Positions 15,931 through 25,042 of a DNA stretch of 42,801 bases are shown piece by piece; position 1 is the stretch's first letter, and every line of letters starts with the position of its first letter. The translations under genes and the position numbers were made by a program. Under the pieces are notes generated by a model that saw only the letters and a list, made by a program, of their open reading frames with translations, searched no databases and was not told the DNA's origin. The DNA is from Clostridia bacterium (GTDB taxonomy: Bacteria > Bacillota > Clostridia > Oscillospirales > Acutalibacteraceae). The DNA lies in assembly GCA_017520705.1 (NCBI GenBank), contig JAFXFF010000013.1, positions 1-42,801 on the forward strand, in the 5' to 3' direction.

Positions 15931-17451
15931 TCAATTTCCGGTTTGCTCTTTCAGCGTGACCTCCACGTAGTGGGTGGTTACTTGACGCTTATTGGAGCGC
16001 AACAGCTTAAGGGTCACCTTGTCCCCCACCTTGTGCTTAGCCAAGGTAGCGCGCAAAGAGCCGTAATCCGTCACAACGGTATCGTCCACCGCCACGATCA
16101 GATCCCCCGCCTCGGCCTCGGTGCCCTGCAGGCAGGAGCCCTCGATAATATCGCGGATCAGGAAGCCCTGGTAGTAGCCGTCGTCGTAGGTCTGGCCGGT
16201 GATACCCAGCGCCACACGGCCCTTGACATAACCAAACTCCATCAAAGATTCCAGAATGGGCTTGGCCTCGGTGATGGGAATGGAGAAGCCCAGCCCCTCA
16301 TAGCCGCTGGCAAAGATCTTGGCGGAATTGATGGCCACCACCTGACCGAACTTGTTCAGCAGGGGGCCGCCGGAGTTGCCGCTGTTGATGGCCACATCCA
16401 CCTGCAGGCATTGCAGGGCGTAGCCGGTATCCTCGTACACGTCACGGGCCTTGGCGGACACGATGCCCTGAGTGGCGGTCCAGGAAAGGCCTGCCGCATT
16501 ACCCAGCGCCACCACACGGGCGCCCACAGCCAGCTCATTGCTGTCGCCGAACACGGCGGGGGTCAGGCCGGTGGCATCGATCTTGATCACCGCCAGGTCG
16601 GTGGCCTCATCGGCGCCGATGATCCGAGCGTTCTCGTACACCGTGCCGTCGTACATGGTCACATCGACGCGGTCGAACTGTTCGCCGGTGGTCTCATCGA
16701 TAACGCAGTGGCAATTGGTAATGATATAGCCGTCCGCCGTCCATACGATGCCGGAGGCGGCACCCACCTCCTGCAGGCTGCTCTCGCCGAAGTAGGGATT
16801 GCTGGACTCCATATACATGGTCAGCACCACGGTGCTGTTGTAGTTCTTATTGACAATGGTTTCGGTGCTCAGGCCGCCGTCGCCGTAGTAATAATCCTTT
16901 TCGGGGTCGATGTCCTCCACCGTGCCGCCGGGGGTGATGACCAATTCCTCTTTATTGCCGGAGCCGGTGGGCTTAGTGTCGCCCTGCTGAGCACCGTCAT
17001 CGGTCTGAGAGGTACCCGTCTGCTCCCGATCGGTCTCCCAATCCAGCCAAGCAAAGGCACTCCACATACCGAACACGATAAGCGCCAGAGCCGCCAGCAC
17101 CGCCACCGCCACGATCCAACCGCGTCCCTTTTTGGGGGCGGGAGCAGGAGGAGGCGTGGGCCGCGTATAGGTCGGCTGATAATAATTGGGCTGGGGCGGA
17201 GTCGGATAAGGCGGCGGCGTGGGTTGCGCCGTACGGGGCGGCACGTAGCGATAGCTGCCGTCGGGGGCGAATCCGTTCATCGGAGGGGTCTGGGGAGCCA
17301 CCGACTCGGCGGGAGCGGCAGGCTCGGCAGGAGCCACGGGCTCGGCAGGGGCCACAGGCTCGGCAGGAGCGGCGGGCTCGGCAGAAACCACGGGCTCGGC
17401 AGGAGCGGCGGGCTGCTGCTCCAACGGATCTTTATCCCACATATCAGACAT
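15931..17451 (-). CDS. HtrA/DegP-like membrane-anchored serine protease
   Basis: Envelope quality-control protease, 506 residues. The first 105 residues are an unusual Pro/Ala/Glu-rich cytoplasmic tail with repeated PAEPVAPAEP-type units, then a PTPPP-rich patch. One membrane span (about 112-134) is followed by an acidic linker and a trypsin-like domain. The triad is visible: His248 in ITNCHCVID, Asp285 in TDLAVIK, Ser360 in GNSGGPLL. A single PDZ domain ends the protein (ALGITGQTYDDGYYQGFLI). The ATG at 17451 has AAAGG upstream and its own -10 box. It lies downstream of a two-component pair on the same strand, as often seen for HtrA genes regulated by envelope stress; regulation here is inference. 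Confidence 0.93.
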   Translation of the reverse strand: MSDMWDKDPLEQQPAAPAEPVVSAEPAAPAEPVAPAEPVAPAEPAAPAESVAPQTPPMNGFAPDGSYRYVPPRTAQPTPPPYPTPPQPNYYQPTYTRPTPPPAPAPKKGRGWIVAVAVLAALALIVFGMWSAFAWLDWETDREQTGTSQTDDGAQQGDTKPTGSGNKEELVITPGGTVEDIDPEKDYYYGDGGLSTETIVNKNYNSTVVLTMYMESSNPYFGESSLQEVGAASGIVWTADGYIITNCHCVIDETTGEQFDRVDVTMYDGTVYENARIIGADEATDLAVIKIDATGLTPAVFGDSNELAVGARVVALGNAAGLSWTATQGIVSAKARDVYEDTGYALQCLQVDVAINSGNSGGPLLNKFGQVVAINSAKIFASGYEGLGFSIPITEAKPILESLMEFGYVKGRVALGITGQTYDDGYYQGFLIRDIIEGSCLQGTEAEAGDLIVAVDDTVVTDYGSLRATLAKHKVGDKVTLKLLRSNKRQVTTHYVEVTLKEQTGN

Positions 17452-17482
17452 ATATACACAACCTTTCTGTGTTTTCGACTAC

Positions 17483-17510
17483 ATTATACAGGACAAACGG
17501 GCGAAGAATA
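17483..17510 (-). promoter_or_regulatory. Promoter of the HtrA-like gene
   Basis: On the minus strand a perfect TATAAT (17483-17488) lies about 32 bases before the ATG. The -35 region is weak (TTTATATTC about 17-20 bases upstream). Confidence 0.55.
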
Positions 17511-17531
17511 TAAACAAATCGTAAACCTTTT

Positions 17532-18983
17532 TTAGATTTTTTCTTTAGATTCAGGTACCCAGAAGGTGAATTCGGTGTATTCGCCCTGCACGGAGCGCAC
17601 CGAGATCTCGCCGCCGTGGAGCCGCACCACGGTATGCACAATGTACAGACCCAAGCCCACACCGTTCTTATCCAAGCTACGGGAGCGGTCACTCTTGTAA
17701 AACCGCTCGAAGATCTGCGGCATCTCCTCAGGAGGAATCCCCTCGCCGGTATTGCGGATGCTCACGTACACCCGTCCATTTTCACGGTAGAGATGAATAT
17801 GAATGTTACCGCCTTCATCGGTGAATTTGATGGCGTTGTCCAGCAGGTTATACAGCACTTGATTCATTAAATCATAGTCGCCGTCCATCTCCTGCCGCTC
17901 GCAATCTTCCATACCCGTGATGGTGATCCCCTTTTTCTCGATGCGCTGTTCGGAGGCCACCAGCACGCTGCCCACGATCTCGGTGAGGTCCATCCGCACT
18001 GTGTTCATCTTCAGCTCACCGCTGTCGATGCGGGAGAGATCCAGCATGGATCGCACGAGACGGGACAATCGCTTGACCTCGTCGGACACGATCTTCATAT
18101 ACTGGGCCTGCTTCTCCTGAGGGATGGTGCCGTCCAGCATACCGTCGATAAAGCCGGCGATGGTGGTCATAGGCGTTTTCAATTCGTGGGACACGTTGGC
18201 GATAAAGCTGCGGCGCATCATCTCCACCGAGGAGAGGGACACCGCCATGTTGTTGAGTGCCTCGCCCAATTGAGCGACCTCATCCTTGCCCTTCACCTTA
18301 ACACGGGCGCTGAAATCGCCGCGGGCAAAGCTGCGGGACGCCGCCGCCATCTGCCGCAGAGGACGGACGAAGCGGTCGGTCATCAGCCACACAAAAGCCA
18401 GGCTGAGAATCAATGCAAACAACACCGAATAAAGGTAAATACGCAGATTGCTCTCCAGGGTCTGGGAAAACGCATCAGCGGGAGCCGAAGCAAACACATA
18501 GCCCAGTATGACACCACCCTCCAGAGTGACCGGAACGGCAGCATTGTAGTGCCGCTCCTCGTACAGGTCGCCCAAGGTGTTAATGGCATAATACTCGCCA
18601 TCCATGTCCTTCACAAACTGCTCCAACGATACGGTGTGCTCAAATCTTTTCGCGTCGGGGTCACCGGCGGTCATCAGCACCAATCCGTTGGCGTCGGTGA
18701 CCAGCACGGTGGCGTCCACCGCCTCGGACAGCAGCCACAGCAAAGGCTCCAGCCGTTCACCGTCCAGCTGATACACCACGTCGTTGTTCGGTCCGTGGAC
18801 CTCACGGACCGAGGCGGAAGTATGGAGGGAGATGTTTTCTGCATTTTCCAGCAACAGATCCCGCTTTTCCTCCGCCAATGCGTTGGCGGTGAGAAATACC
18901 TGAAATAGCGTCATAGCGAAAAAGCCCAGCAGCACCACCAGCGAGATGATGCTCAAATATTTGGAAAACACGTGTTTGTACAT
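17532..18983 (-). CDS. Sensor histidine kinase
   Basis: Membrane sensor of a two-component system, 483 residues. A first membrane span is at about 8-30 (LSIISLVVLLGFFAMTLF), then an extracellular sensor domain of about 135 residues and a second span (YLYSVLFALILSLAFVWLM). HAMP, the phosphoacceptor box FIANVSHELKTPMTT, and a HATPase domain with N box NLLDNAIKF and G box GVGLGLYIV follow. Residue order is that of PhoR/ResE/WalK-like kinases without a PAS domain. The ATG at 18983 was chosen because AGAGGAGG lies eight to nine bases upstream. It is 38 bases after the response regulator gene and 80 bases before the HtrA gene. Confidence 0.94.
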   Translation of the reverse strand: MYKHVFSKYLSIISLVVLLGFFAMTLFQVFLTANALAEEKRDLLLENAENISLHTSASVREVHGPNNDVVYQLDGERLEPLLWLLSEAVDATVLVTDANGLVLMTAGDPDAKRFEHTVSLEQFVKDMDGEYYAINTLGDLYEERHYNAAVPVTLEGGVILGYVFASAPADAFSQTLESNLRIYLYSVLFALILSLAFVWLMTDRFVRPLRQMAAASRSFARGDFSARVKVKGKDEVAQLGEALNNMAVSLSSVEMMRRSFIANVSHELKTPMTTIAGFIDGMLDGTIPQEKQAQYMKIVSDEVKRLSRLVRSMLDLSRIDSGELKMNTVRMDLTEIVGSVLVASEQRIEKKGITITGMEDCERQEMDGDYDLMNQVLYNLLDNAIKFTDEGGNIHIHLYRENGRVYVSIRNTGEGIPPEEMPQIFERFYKSDRSRSLDKNGVGLGLYIVHTVVRLHGGEISVRSVQGEYTEFTFWVPESKEKI

Positions 18984-19021
18984 CCTCGCCGGCCTCCTCT
19001 CTGCTGGCAATTACGCGTTTT

Positions 19022-19714
<693 letters not shown>

Positions 19715-19795
19715 AGCCTATCCCTCCTTTGAGTATTGTATTCTACCATCAGTTTACCATATTTTCGGTGGCTTATATGAACAAAAATTAAAAAA

Positions 19796-20914
19796 TTATC
19801 CGATAATTCGTGAAATAACGGCATTGGAGAGCAAAAAGCCCTCGCGGGTCAGACAAATTCTCTCACTGTCCGCCTCCACCAGTTGAGGCGGCAACGCCGC
19901 GGCGCGCTGCACCCACGGTGCAGGCAAGGCCGTACCGAAACGGGCGGCAAAATCCGCCGCCGACAAACCTTCGACCAGCCGCAAGCGGAGCAGGGCGTAT
20001 TCCTCTGCCGAGCCCACGGGTGCACCATCGCAGGGATCCTCGATGGGTTCGCCGCCGCCGAGAAAACAGGCGGTATCGCGGGGATAGGTAAACCGCTTCC
20101 CGTCCATACAGGAGGAGGCGGCAGGGCCGATACCGAGATAGGGGTGACTGAGCCAATATTTGAGGTTATGACGGCTCTCTCGGCCGGGCAGAGCGGCGTT
20201 GGAAATCTCATATTGGCGGTAACCGTGGCTGTCCATGCGCTCAAAGGCGGCGAGATACAGCTCGACGCTCTCGTCCTCTGACGGCAGATCGGGAGGGCAA
20301 GCACCGTAGGGGGTGTTCGGCTCGATCTTCAGCAGATAGGCAGAGAGGTGGGTCGCACCCAATCCTGCCGCCGCATCCACGCTCTCGCAGGCGGTGGCGG
20401 CGGTCTGACCGCCGATGCCCAGCATCACGTCCAGCGAGATATTCTCAATGCCGGCGCGGCGAGCATCCGCCACCGTGCGGACCACGTCCGCAGGGGTGTG
20501 ACGGCGGCCCAACAGCTGCAGTTCCGACGGGATGGTGGACTGCATACCCAGCGAGAGGCGATTGCCGCCTGCGGCGGCAAAGGCGGTGAGGGTGTCCGCC
20601 AGGTTGTCGGCGGGATTGGCCTCCAGCGTGATCTCGGCGCCCGACAAGCCAAACAAGCGCCGCGCCTCGGCAATCACCCGAGCCAACCGCTTGCCGCCCA
20701 TCAGGGATGGGGTGCCGCCGCCGAAATAGAGGGTATCGGCGAAAACGGGAAACCGCTGCGCCCACGTCTGCATAGAGCGCAAAAGAGCGTCCGTGTAGGC
20801 GTCCAGCGCCGCCTGTGCCTGCAAAGGGGAGCCCAGCGCCGCGGAATGAAAATCGCAATAGGGACATTTGGACACGCAAAAGGGAATATGAATGTACAAA
20901 CCGATTTTCTCCAC
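19796..20914 (-). CDS. hemW: HemW-like radical SAM protein
   Basis: Radical SAM protein of the HemN/HemW family, now regarded as a heme-trafficking protein rather than coproporphyrinogen oxidase. It is 372 residues. The cluster motif CVSKCPYC is at 13-20. The extra cysteine that HemN has after it is absent (CDF), which favours HemW. YFGGGTPSLM and LEANPAD are the expected SAM-binding motifs, and the C-terminal HemN-type domain is present. The GTG at 20914 was chosen because AAGGAGG lies nine bases upstream. An earlier in-frame start would place the promoter inside the gene. Divergent from zapA. Confidence 0.93.
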   Translation of the reverse strand: MEKIGLYIHIPFCVSKCPYCDFHSAALGSPLQAQAALDAYTDALLRSMQTWAQRFPVFADTLYFGGGTPSLMGGKRLARVIAEARRLFGLSGAEITLEANPADNLADTLTAFAAAGGNRLSLGMQSTIPSELQLLGRRHTPADVVRTVADARRAGIENISLDVMLGIGGQTAATACESVDAAAGLGATHLSAYLLKIEPNTPYGACPPDLPSEDESVELYLAAFERMDSHGYRQYEISNAALPGRESRHNLKYWLSHPYLGIGPAASSCMDGKRFTYPRDTACFLGGGEPIEDPCDGAPVGSAEEYALLRLRLVEGLSAADFAARFGTALPAPWVQRAAALPPQLVEADSERICLTREGFLLSNAVISRIIG

Positions 20915-20945
20915 GCGGGCAACCTCCTTTGCAAGGTTTTTCGTT

Positions 20946-20974
20946 ATTTTATCACAAATGACAAAGCTTGACAA
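20946..20974 (-). promoter_or_regulatory. Promoter of hemW
   Basis: Minus strand TTGTCA (20969-20974) and TAAAAT (20946-20951), 17 bases apart, about 30 bases before the GTG start. Confidence 0.8.
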
Positions 20975-20995
20975 GGAAAATCGGCGGATTGCCAC

Positions 20996-21024
20996 TTGAC
21001 CTCACCAAAATTCTAATATATAAT
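20996..21024 (+). promoter_or_regulatory. Promoter of the zapA-U32 operon
   Basis: TTGACC (20996-21001) and TATAAT (21019-21024) with exactly 17 bases between, back to back with the hemW promoter. The leader before zapA is about 100 bases. Confidence 0.85.
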
Positions 21025-21131
21025 GACCTTAGAAACAAATTTCGACATAGAGAAAGCAACCGCTGATGTATCGGTTTGCCGCAAACGGTGAACAAGATGC
21101 AATCCGAGGTTGCAAGAAAGGAACAAACGAC

Positions 21132-21485
21132 ATGGAGACTATGAATAACGTAACGCTCAACATCTGCGGCACCGACTACGTGGTGACCACCGACGAATCC
21201 ATCGGCTATATGCAGGAGCTGGCCGCTCAGCTGGACACCCGCATCCGCAACGTGATGAACAGCAACGAGCGCATCTCCATGGTGATGGCCACCGTCATCA
21301 CCGCCCTCCAGCAGGCGGACGAGGCCAAAAAGGCCGCCCAATCTGCCGATAACCTGCGCAAGCAGCTCAAGACCTTCTTTGATGACAACAACCGCACCCG
21401 TGTGGAGAGCGAGAGCCTCCGCCGCGAGATTGCCCAGCTGCGCCGCGAGAAGGAAGAGCTGGAGAGAAAGTTGGCCATGCGATGA
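21132..21485 (+). CDS. zapA: Cell division protein ZapA
   Basis: A 117-residue FtsZ-ring-associated protein. The N-terminal globular part (NNVTLNICGTDYVVTTDESIGYMQELAAQLDTRI) is the ZapA fold, and residues about 50-117 form a long coiled coil (LRKQLKTFFDDNNRTRVESESLRREIAQLRREKEELERKL). The ATG at 21132 has AAAGGA nine bases upstream; a second ATG three codons later is possible. It overlaps the U32 peptidase gene by four bases (ATGA), a gene pair common in Firmicutes. Confidence 0.92.
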   Translation: METMNNVTLNICGTDYVVTTDESIGYMQELAAQLDTRIRNVMNSNERISMVMATVITALQQADEAKKAAQSADNLRKQLKTFFDDNNRTRVESESLRREIAQLRREKEELERKLAMR

Positions 21486-23560
21486 AATCGACCCTGCCGG
21501 AAATCTTAGCGCCGGCGGGCTCACCCGAATGCCTGACGGCGGCGGTACGATGCGGTGCCGCCGCCGTTTATTTAGGTGTGGAGGAGTTTAACGCCCGCCG
21601 CAACGCCCACAATTTCACCATCGCCACACTCAGCGAGGCGGTGGCCTATTGTCATGCCCGTGGGGTGGCGGTCCACCTGACCCTCAACACCCTGCTGAGA
21701 GAGGACGAGATCGACCGTGCCGTAGAGGTGGCGGTGCAAGCCGCACAATGTGGCGTGGATGCCCTTATTGTGCAGGACGTAGGACTTTGCCGCCGTCTGC
21801 GGGCGGTGATGCCGGATATGGCACTGCACGCGTCCACTCAGCTGTCCTGCCACACCCCCGAGGGGGTGAAATTCCTGCGGGACGTGGGATTCACCCGTGT
21901 GGTGCTGGCGCGGGAAATGAGCCGTGCGGAGATCGCCGCTTGCGCCGACTTGGGCGTGGAGTTGGAGGTGTTCGTTCACGGTGCGCTATGTATGAGCGTG
22001 TCGGGACAGTGCTATTTTTCCGCGATGTTAGGCTCGCGCAGCGGCAACCGCGGTGCCTGTGCCCAGCCCTGCCGCCTGCCCTTTGAGCCGACGCGAGAAA
22101 ATCCACGCCCCTGCCCTGCCGACAGGGCGGCGCTGAGCCTGAAAGACAACTGTTTAGTAAGCTATATCCGCGACCTGACCGATTTGGGTGTGGCTTCCTT
22201 TAAAATTGAGGGGAGGATGAAGCGCCCCGAATACGTGGCCGCCGCCACCGCCGTCTACGCCGCCGCTGTGCGGGGTGAGACGGTGTCCGAGGCGGAGCTG
22301 GAACGGCTCAAAAGTGTGTTCTCACGCAGTGGGTTTACGGATGGGTACTATACTGCGAACCGAGACGGCGGAATGTTTGGCGTGCGCCGCCACGAGGACG
22401 TGACCGCCGCCGCACCCGTGCTCAAGGAATTGGCGCACCTCTACGAAAAGGAGACCCCTTTGGTGGGGATTTCCCTCAGCTTGACCGTGAGTGAGGTTGA
22501 GAGCCGCCTTGCGATCACCGATGGGGACGGTCGCACCGTCACCGTCTGCGGTGATGGTGGTGTCATCGCCACCAATCGTCCTCTCGACCCCGCCCGTGCC
22601 GAGGAGCAACTGCGCAAGACCGGCGGCACGCCCTTTTACGTGACCGAGGTGAGTTGCGCTATTGGCGAGGGGCTGACTATGCCGATGGCGGCCATCAACG
22701 CCCTGCGTAGACAGGCGCTGGAGGAGCTGGTCGCTGTAAGAAGCGCCCCCTCTCCCATTGCGTGTGATATTTCGGCTTTGCCGCCTACGTTGGCGTGCCA
22801 AGCGCCGAGCAAACCCAAGTGCGTGGCGCGGCTGGCCAATGCCCGGCAGTGGTCAGAGGAGTTAACGGCGGATGCCGTCATCCTGCCGCTTTCCACCGAT
22901 GAGGATGCCATCCGTGCCATCGCCGCCAAGACAGCGGTAGGCGTGGAGATACCCCGTGGGATGTTCGGGCAGGAGGAAAATATCCGCAAGCAATTGGCGA
23001 AAGTCAAAGAGGCCGGTGCCGTCTTTGCCCTGTGCGGCAACGTGGGTGCGCTGCCTCTGGCGAAAGAGGTGGGTCTCACCGCTGTGGGTGGATTCGGACT
23101 CAACCTCACCAACCGCGAGGCCATCGCCTTCTACGCCGAGCGTGGCTTGGATGCCGCCACACTGTCTATGGAACTTACCTTTGGTCAGATGCGACGGCTG
23201 ACCCCCTCCCCCCTCCCTGTGGGTGTGATGGTATACGGGCATCAGCCGCTGATGCTCACACGGAATTGCCCCCGCCGGTGCGCCGGCGGCTCCTGCGGCG
23301 ATTGCCACGGACAGGGTATCACCGACCGCACCGGCACCGCCTTCCCCGTGATGTGCAGTGGCGGGTGCGCCGAGGTACTCAACAGCGTACCCCTGTGGTG
23401 GGGGGATAAGATGGATGAAATCCCGCCTGCGGATTTCCATCTGTTCCACTTCACCGTGGAGGATGCCGGCCGCTGTGCCGCCGTCCTCGCCGCCTATCAG
23501 CAGGGCGGCAAGCCGCCTGCCGCCATTACGAGAGGATTGTATAAACGCGGCGTGGAGTGA
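21482..23560 (+). CDS. U32-family peptidase / RNA hydroxylation protein (RlhA/TrhP-like)
   Basis: A 692-residue protein. The N-terminal U32 domain (PEILAPAGSPECLTAAVRCGAAAVYLG) contains the family signature EVFVHGALCMSVSGQCYFSAM, then GSRSGNRGACAQPCRLPF, with cysteines likely to hold an iron-sulfur cluster. KIEGRMKRPEYVA follows, then a DUF3656-type region and a C-terminal cysteine-rich patch (NCPRRCAGGSCGDC). Related E. coli proteins (RlhA, TrhP) act in RNA hydroxylation rather than proteolysis; which one applies here is not decidable from sequence alone. Translation is coupled to zapA by ATGA. It is about the expected length for the long RlhA type. Confidence 0.9.
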   Translation: MKSTLPEILAPAGSPECLTAAVRCGAAAVYLGVEEFNARRNAHNFTIATLSEAVAYCHARGVAVHLTLNTLLREDEIDRAVEVAVQAAQCGVDALIVQDVGLCRRLRAVMPDMALHASTQLSCHTPEGVKFLRDVGFTRVVLAREMSRAEIAACADLGVELEVFVHGALCMSVSGQCYFSAMLGSRSGNRGACAQPCRLPFEPTRENPRPCPADRAALSLKDNCLVSYIRDLTDLGVASFKIEGRMKRPEYVAAATAVYAAAVRGETVSEAELERLKSVFSRSGFTDGYYTANRDGGMFGVRRHEDVTAAAPVLKELAHLYEKETPLVGISLSLTVSEVESRLAITDGDGRTVTVCGDGGVIATNRPLDPARAEEQLRKTGGTPFYVTEVSCAIGEGLTMPMAAINALRRQALEELVAVRSAPSPIACDISALPPTLACQAPSKPKCVARLANARQWSEELTADAVILPLSTDEDAIRAIAAKTAVGVEIPRGMFGQEENIRKQLAKVKEAGAVFALCGNVGALPLAKEVGLTAVGGFGLNLTNREAIAFYAERGLDAATLSMELTFGQMRRLTPSPLPVGVMVYGHQPLMLTRNCPRRCAGGSCGDCHGQGITDRTGTAFPVMCSGGCAEVLNSVPLWWGDKMDEIPPADFHLFHFTVEDAGRCAAVLAAYQQGGKPPAAITRGLYKRGVE

Positions 23561-23565
23561 TGGAT

Positions 23566-24075
23566 ATGGAGAAACTACCGCAACGCAAATCACCCCGACT
23601 AAAAGGTTTTGATTACCATTCCGAATACGCCTATTTCGTCACGATTTGCACCAAAGGCCGAAAGTGTTTGCTCTCCCATATCGTAGGGACAGGTGTCCTC
23701 ACCTGTCCGTCGGTTGAGTTGACACGGTACGGAGAGGTCGCGCAGCAGATTCTTCAAGAAATGCATTCTTTTTACGACCGCATCTCCGTGGATGCTTTTG
23801 TGATTATGCCAAATCATATTCACCTTTTAGTGCGTATCTTAAACGATGAAAACGGACAGGTGAGGACACCTGTCCCTACAACAAAAGTTGCGTCTCTATC
23901 TGCGTTTGTGGCAACCTTTAAACGATTTTGCACCAAACAATACGGTGAAAGCATTTGGCAAACCCGCTTTTATGACCACATCATCCGTGACGAAAAAGAC
24001 TACCAAGCCCATTTGCGCTACATCGACGAAAATCCTCTTAGATGGCAATTAGATAAATTGTACAGCAACATATAA
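23566..24075 (+). CDS. REP-associated tyrosine transposase (RAYT, Y1_Tnp)
   Basis: A 169-residue HUH single-strand transposase related to IS200/IS605 TnpA. The HUH motif is NHIHLL (His84, His86) and the catalytic tyrosine is Tyr136 in RFYDHIIRDEKDY; PLRW closes the domain. The ATG at 23566 has GGAG eight bases upstream and gives the usual opening (EKLPQRKSPRLKGFDYHSEYAYFVTIC). It follows the U32 stop by only five bases. Two REP-type palindromes lie in frame within the gene at residues 40-48 and 97-105. Such proteins are thought to move REP/REPIN sequences. It looks intact. Confidence 0.92.
   Translation: MEKLPQRKSPRLKGFDYHSEYAYFVTICTKGRKCLLSHIVGTGVLTCPSVELTRYGEVAQQILQEMHSFYDRISVDAFVIMPNHIHLLVRILNDENGQVRTPVPTTKVASLSAFVATFKRFCTKQYGESIWQTRFYDHIIRDEKDYQAHLRYIDENPLRWQLDKLYSNI
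23683..23708 (+). repeat. REP-like palindrome inside the transposase gene, copy 1
   Basis: GTAGG followed by a perfect stem GGACAGGTG / CACCTGTCC with a TCCT loop, read in frame as VGTGVLTCP. Confidence 0.85.
23854..23879 (-). repeat. REP-like palindrome inside the transposase gene, copy 2 (inverted)
   Basis: Perfect stem GGACAGGTG / CACCTGTCC with an AGGA loop, then CCTAC, i.e. copy 1 in the opposite orientation, 146 bases away. Read in frame as GQVRTPVPT. Confidence 0.85.
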
Positions 24076-24107
24076 AAAAACGGCCACCGAGACGGTGGCT
24101 GTTTTTT
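24074..24107. terminator. Terminator after the transposase gene
   Basis: AAAAAAACGGCCACCG / CGGTGGCTGTTTTTT stem immediately after the transposase stop; bidirectional, also ending the minus-strand gene that stops at 24109. Very similar to the terminator at 25008-25040. Confidence 0.9.
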
Positions 24108-24108
24108 C

Positions 24109-24918
24109 TCATAAACGTCTCTCTATATACAAATTCTTGGGTAAACCAAGTGACACCGATTCCGTGTACAACACTTTGGCGCACTCGGTATGCTTGGTGT
24201 CGATCAAAGCGTTCACCACCGCATAGATACCTACTTCGGCTCGTCTGCGGTGATCGTATGAGGTGGCGAATTTACTCCACTCCCCTATCAAGAAATCGTT
24301 GGGGATTCTCTCCGCCGAGAGGTCACCGAGCAACGACTGCCCCACATCCATCAAGATCGTTTCCTCCACCGCTTCGTACTGTGCAACCGAAGAGAGATAC
24401 ATCGCGCAATAGAAAGCGTATTCCTCTGTCTCTTGGGCACGAGATAAAAAGTCTTCGAACTGCTGTTTGGCAAACAAAACGCATCGATCATCCACCGGTA
24501 ACAGCGGATTTTTGTACAACGCCGCTCGATGCACACCACATTCGATCGGCAGATCTTTCGTGGCGTTTCTTTCTACCGCCTCGCGGTAGTACCCCCACCA
24601 CAAGTCACCGTAGCCATCCTTTTCCAAGGTCAGTTTCTGGGTGGCATCGTTCGTCAACCAATAGAGATAGCGGTCATCGCCTTGCGAAACGTGTTCGTAA
24701 AACCGCCGATGGTTTTCCGCTTGGCTGTGACCGTCACGCAACAGGGCGTATTGGTCGGAAATATTCCAATAGCAAAAGCCAATGTCCTCAAATGCGCTGA
24801 CTTCTCCCTTCGCCACCAAGGAACGCAGATAGGCAATTAAGACGTGTCGGTCATCCGCATTTCCGCTACGACATTGTTGGTACAGTCGGGTAAATTCTTC
24901 GCGTGTTCGTTGTTCCAT
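24109..24918 (-). CDS. Hypothetical protein, helical
   Basis: I do not recognise a family for this 269-residue soluble protein. It is rich in aromatic and acidic residues and looks all-helical, with possible SEL1/TPR-like pairs (AFEDIGFCYWNISDQYALL, YGDLWWGYYREAVERN, EEYAFYCAMYLSSVAQYE). No catalytic motif, membrane span or signal peptide. The ATG at 24918 has GAGGTG five bases upstream. It is a single gene, ending on the shared terminator with the transposase gene. A weak promoter (TTGTGT, 17 bases, GACAAT) lies just upstream. Codon usage is less GC-biased than its neighbours. Confidence 0.7.
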   Translation of the reverse strand: MEQRTREEFTRLYQQCRSGNADDRHVLIAYLRSLVAKGEVSAFEDIGFCYWNISDQYALLRDGHSQAENHRRFYEHVSQGDDRYLYWLTNDATQKLTLEKDGYGDLWWGYYREAVERNATKDLPIECGVHRAALYKNPLLPVDDRCVLFAKQQFEDFLSRAQETEEYAFYCAMYLSSVAQYEAVEETILMDVGQSLLGDLSAERIPNDFLIGEWSKFATSYDHRRRAEVGIYAVVNALIDTKHTECAKVLYTESVSLGLPKNLYIERRL

Positions 24919-24968
24919 ACCATCACCTCAGCACCTATTGTCGCAAATATAGACGAGAAACACAAGAC

Positions 24969-24997
24969 TTGAAATAGAGCGGGAAATATGGTATAAT
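24969..24997 (+). promoter_or_regulatory. Plus-strand promoter facing directly into a terminator
   Basis: TTGAAA (24969-24974) and TATAAT (24992-24997) with exactly 17 bases between, on the plus strand between two minus-strand genes. Transcription from here would meet the terminator at 25008-25040 almost at once. Confidence 0.7.
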
Positions 24998-25007
24998 ATT
25001 TACAGAG

Positions 25008-25040
25008 AAAAACAGCCACCGAAATCGGTGGCTGTTTTTT
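25008..25040. terminator. Terminator of the membrane-protein operon
   Basis: AAAACAGCCACCG / CGGTGGCTGTTTT stem with an AAAT loop and T/A runs on both sides. It ends the minus-strand unit finishing at 25043 and also faces the plus-strand promoter at 24969. Confidence 0.9.
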
Positions 25041-25042
25041 GG

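Noticed and set aside
15685-17535. Plus-strand open frame of about 616 codons
   Set aside because: Exact antisense of the HtrA and carboxypeptidase genes, with His/Gly-rich low-complexity translation; no ribosome site.
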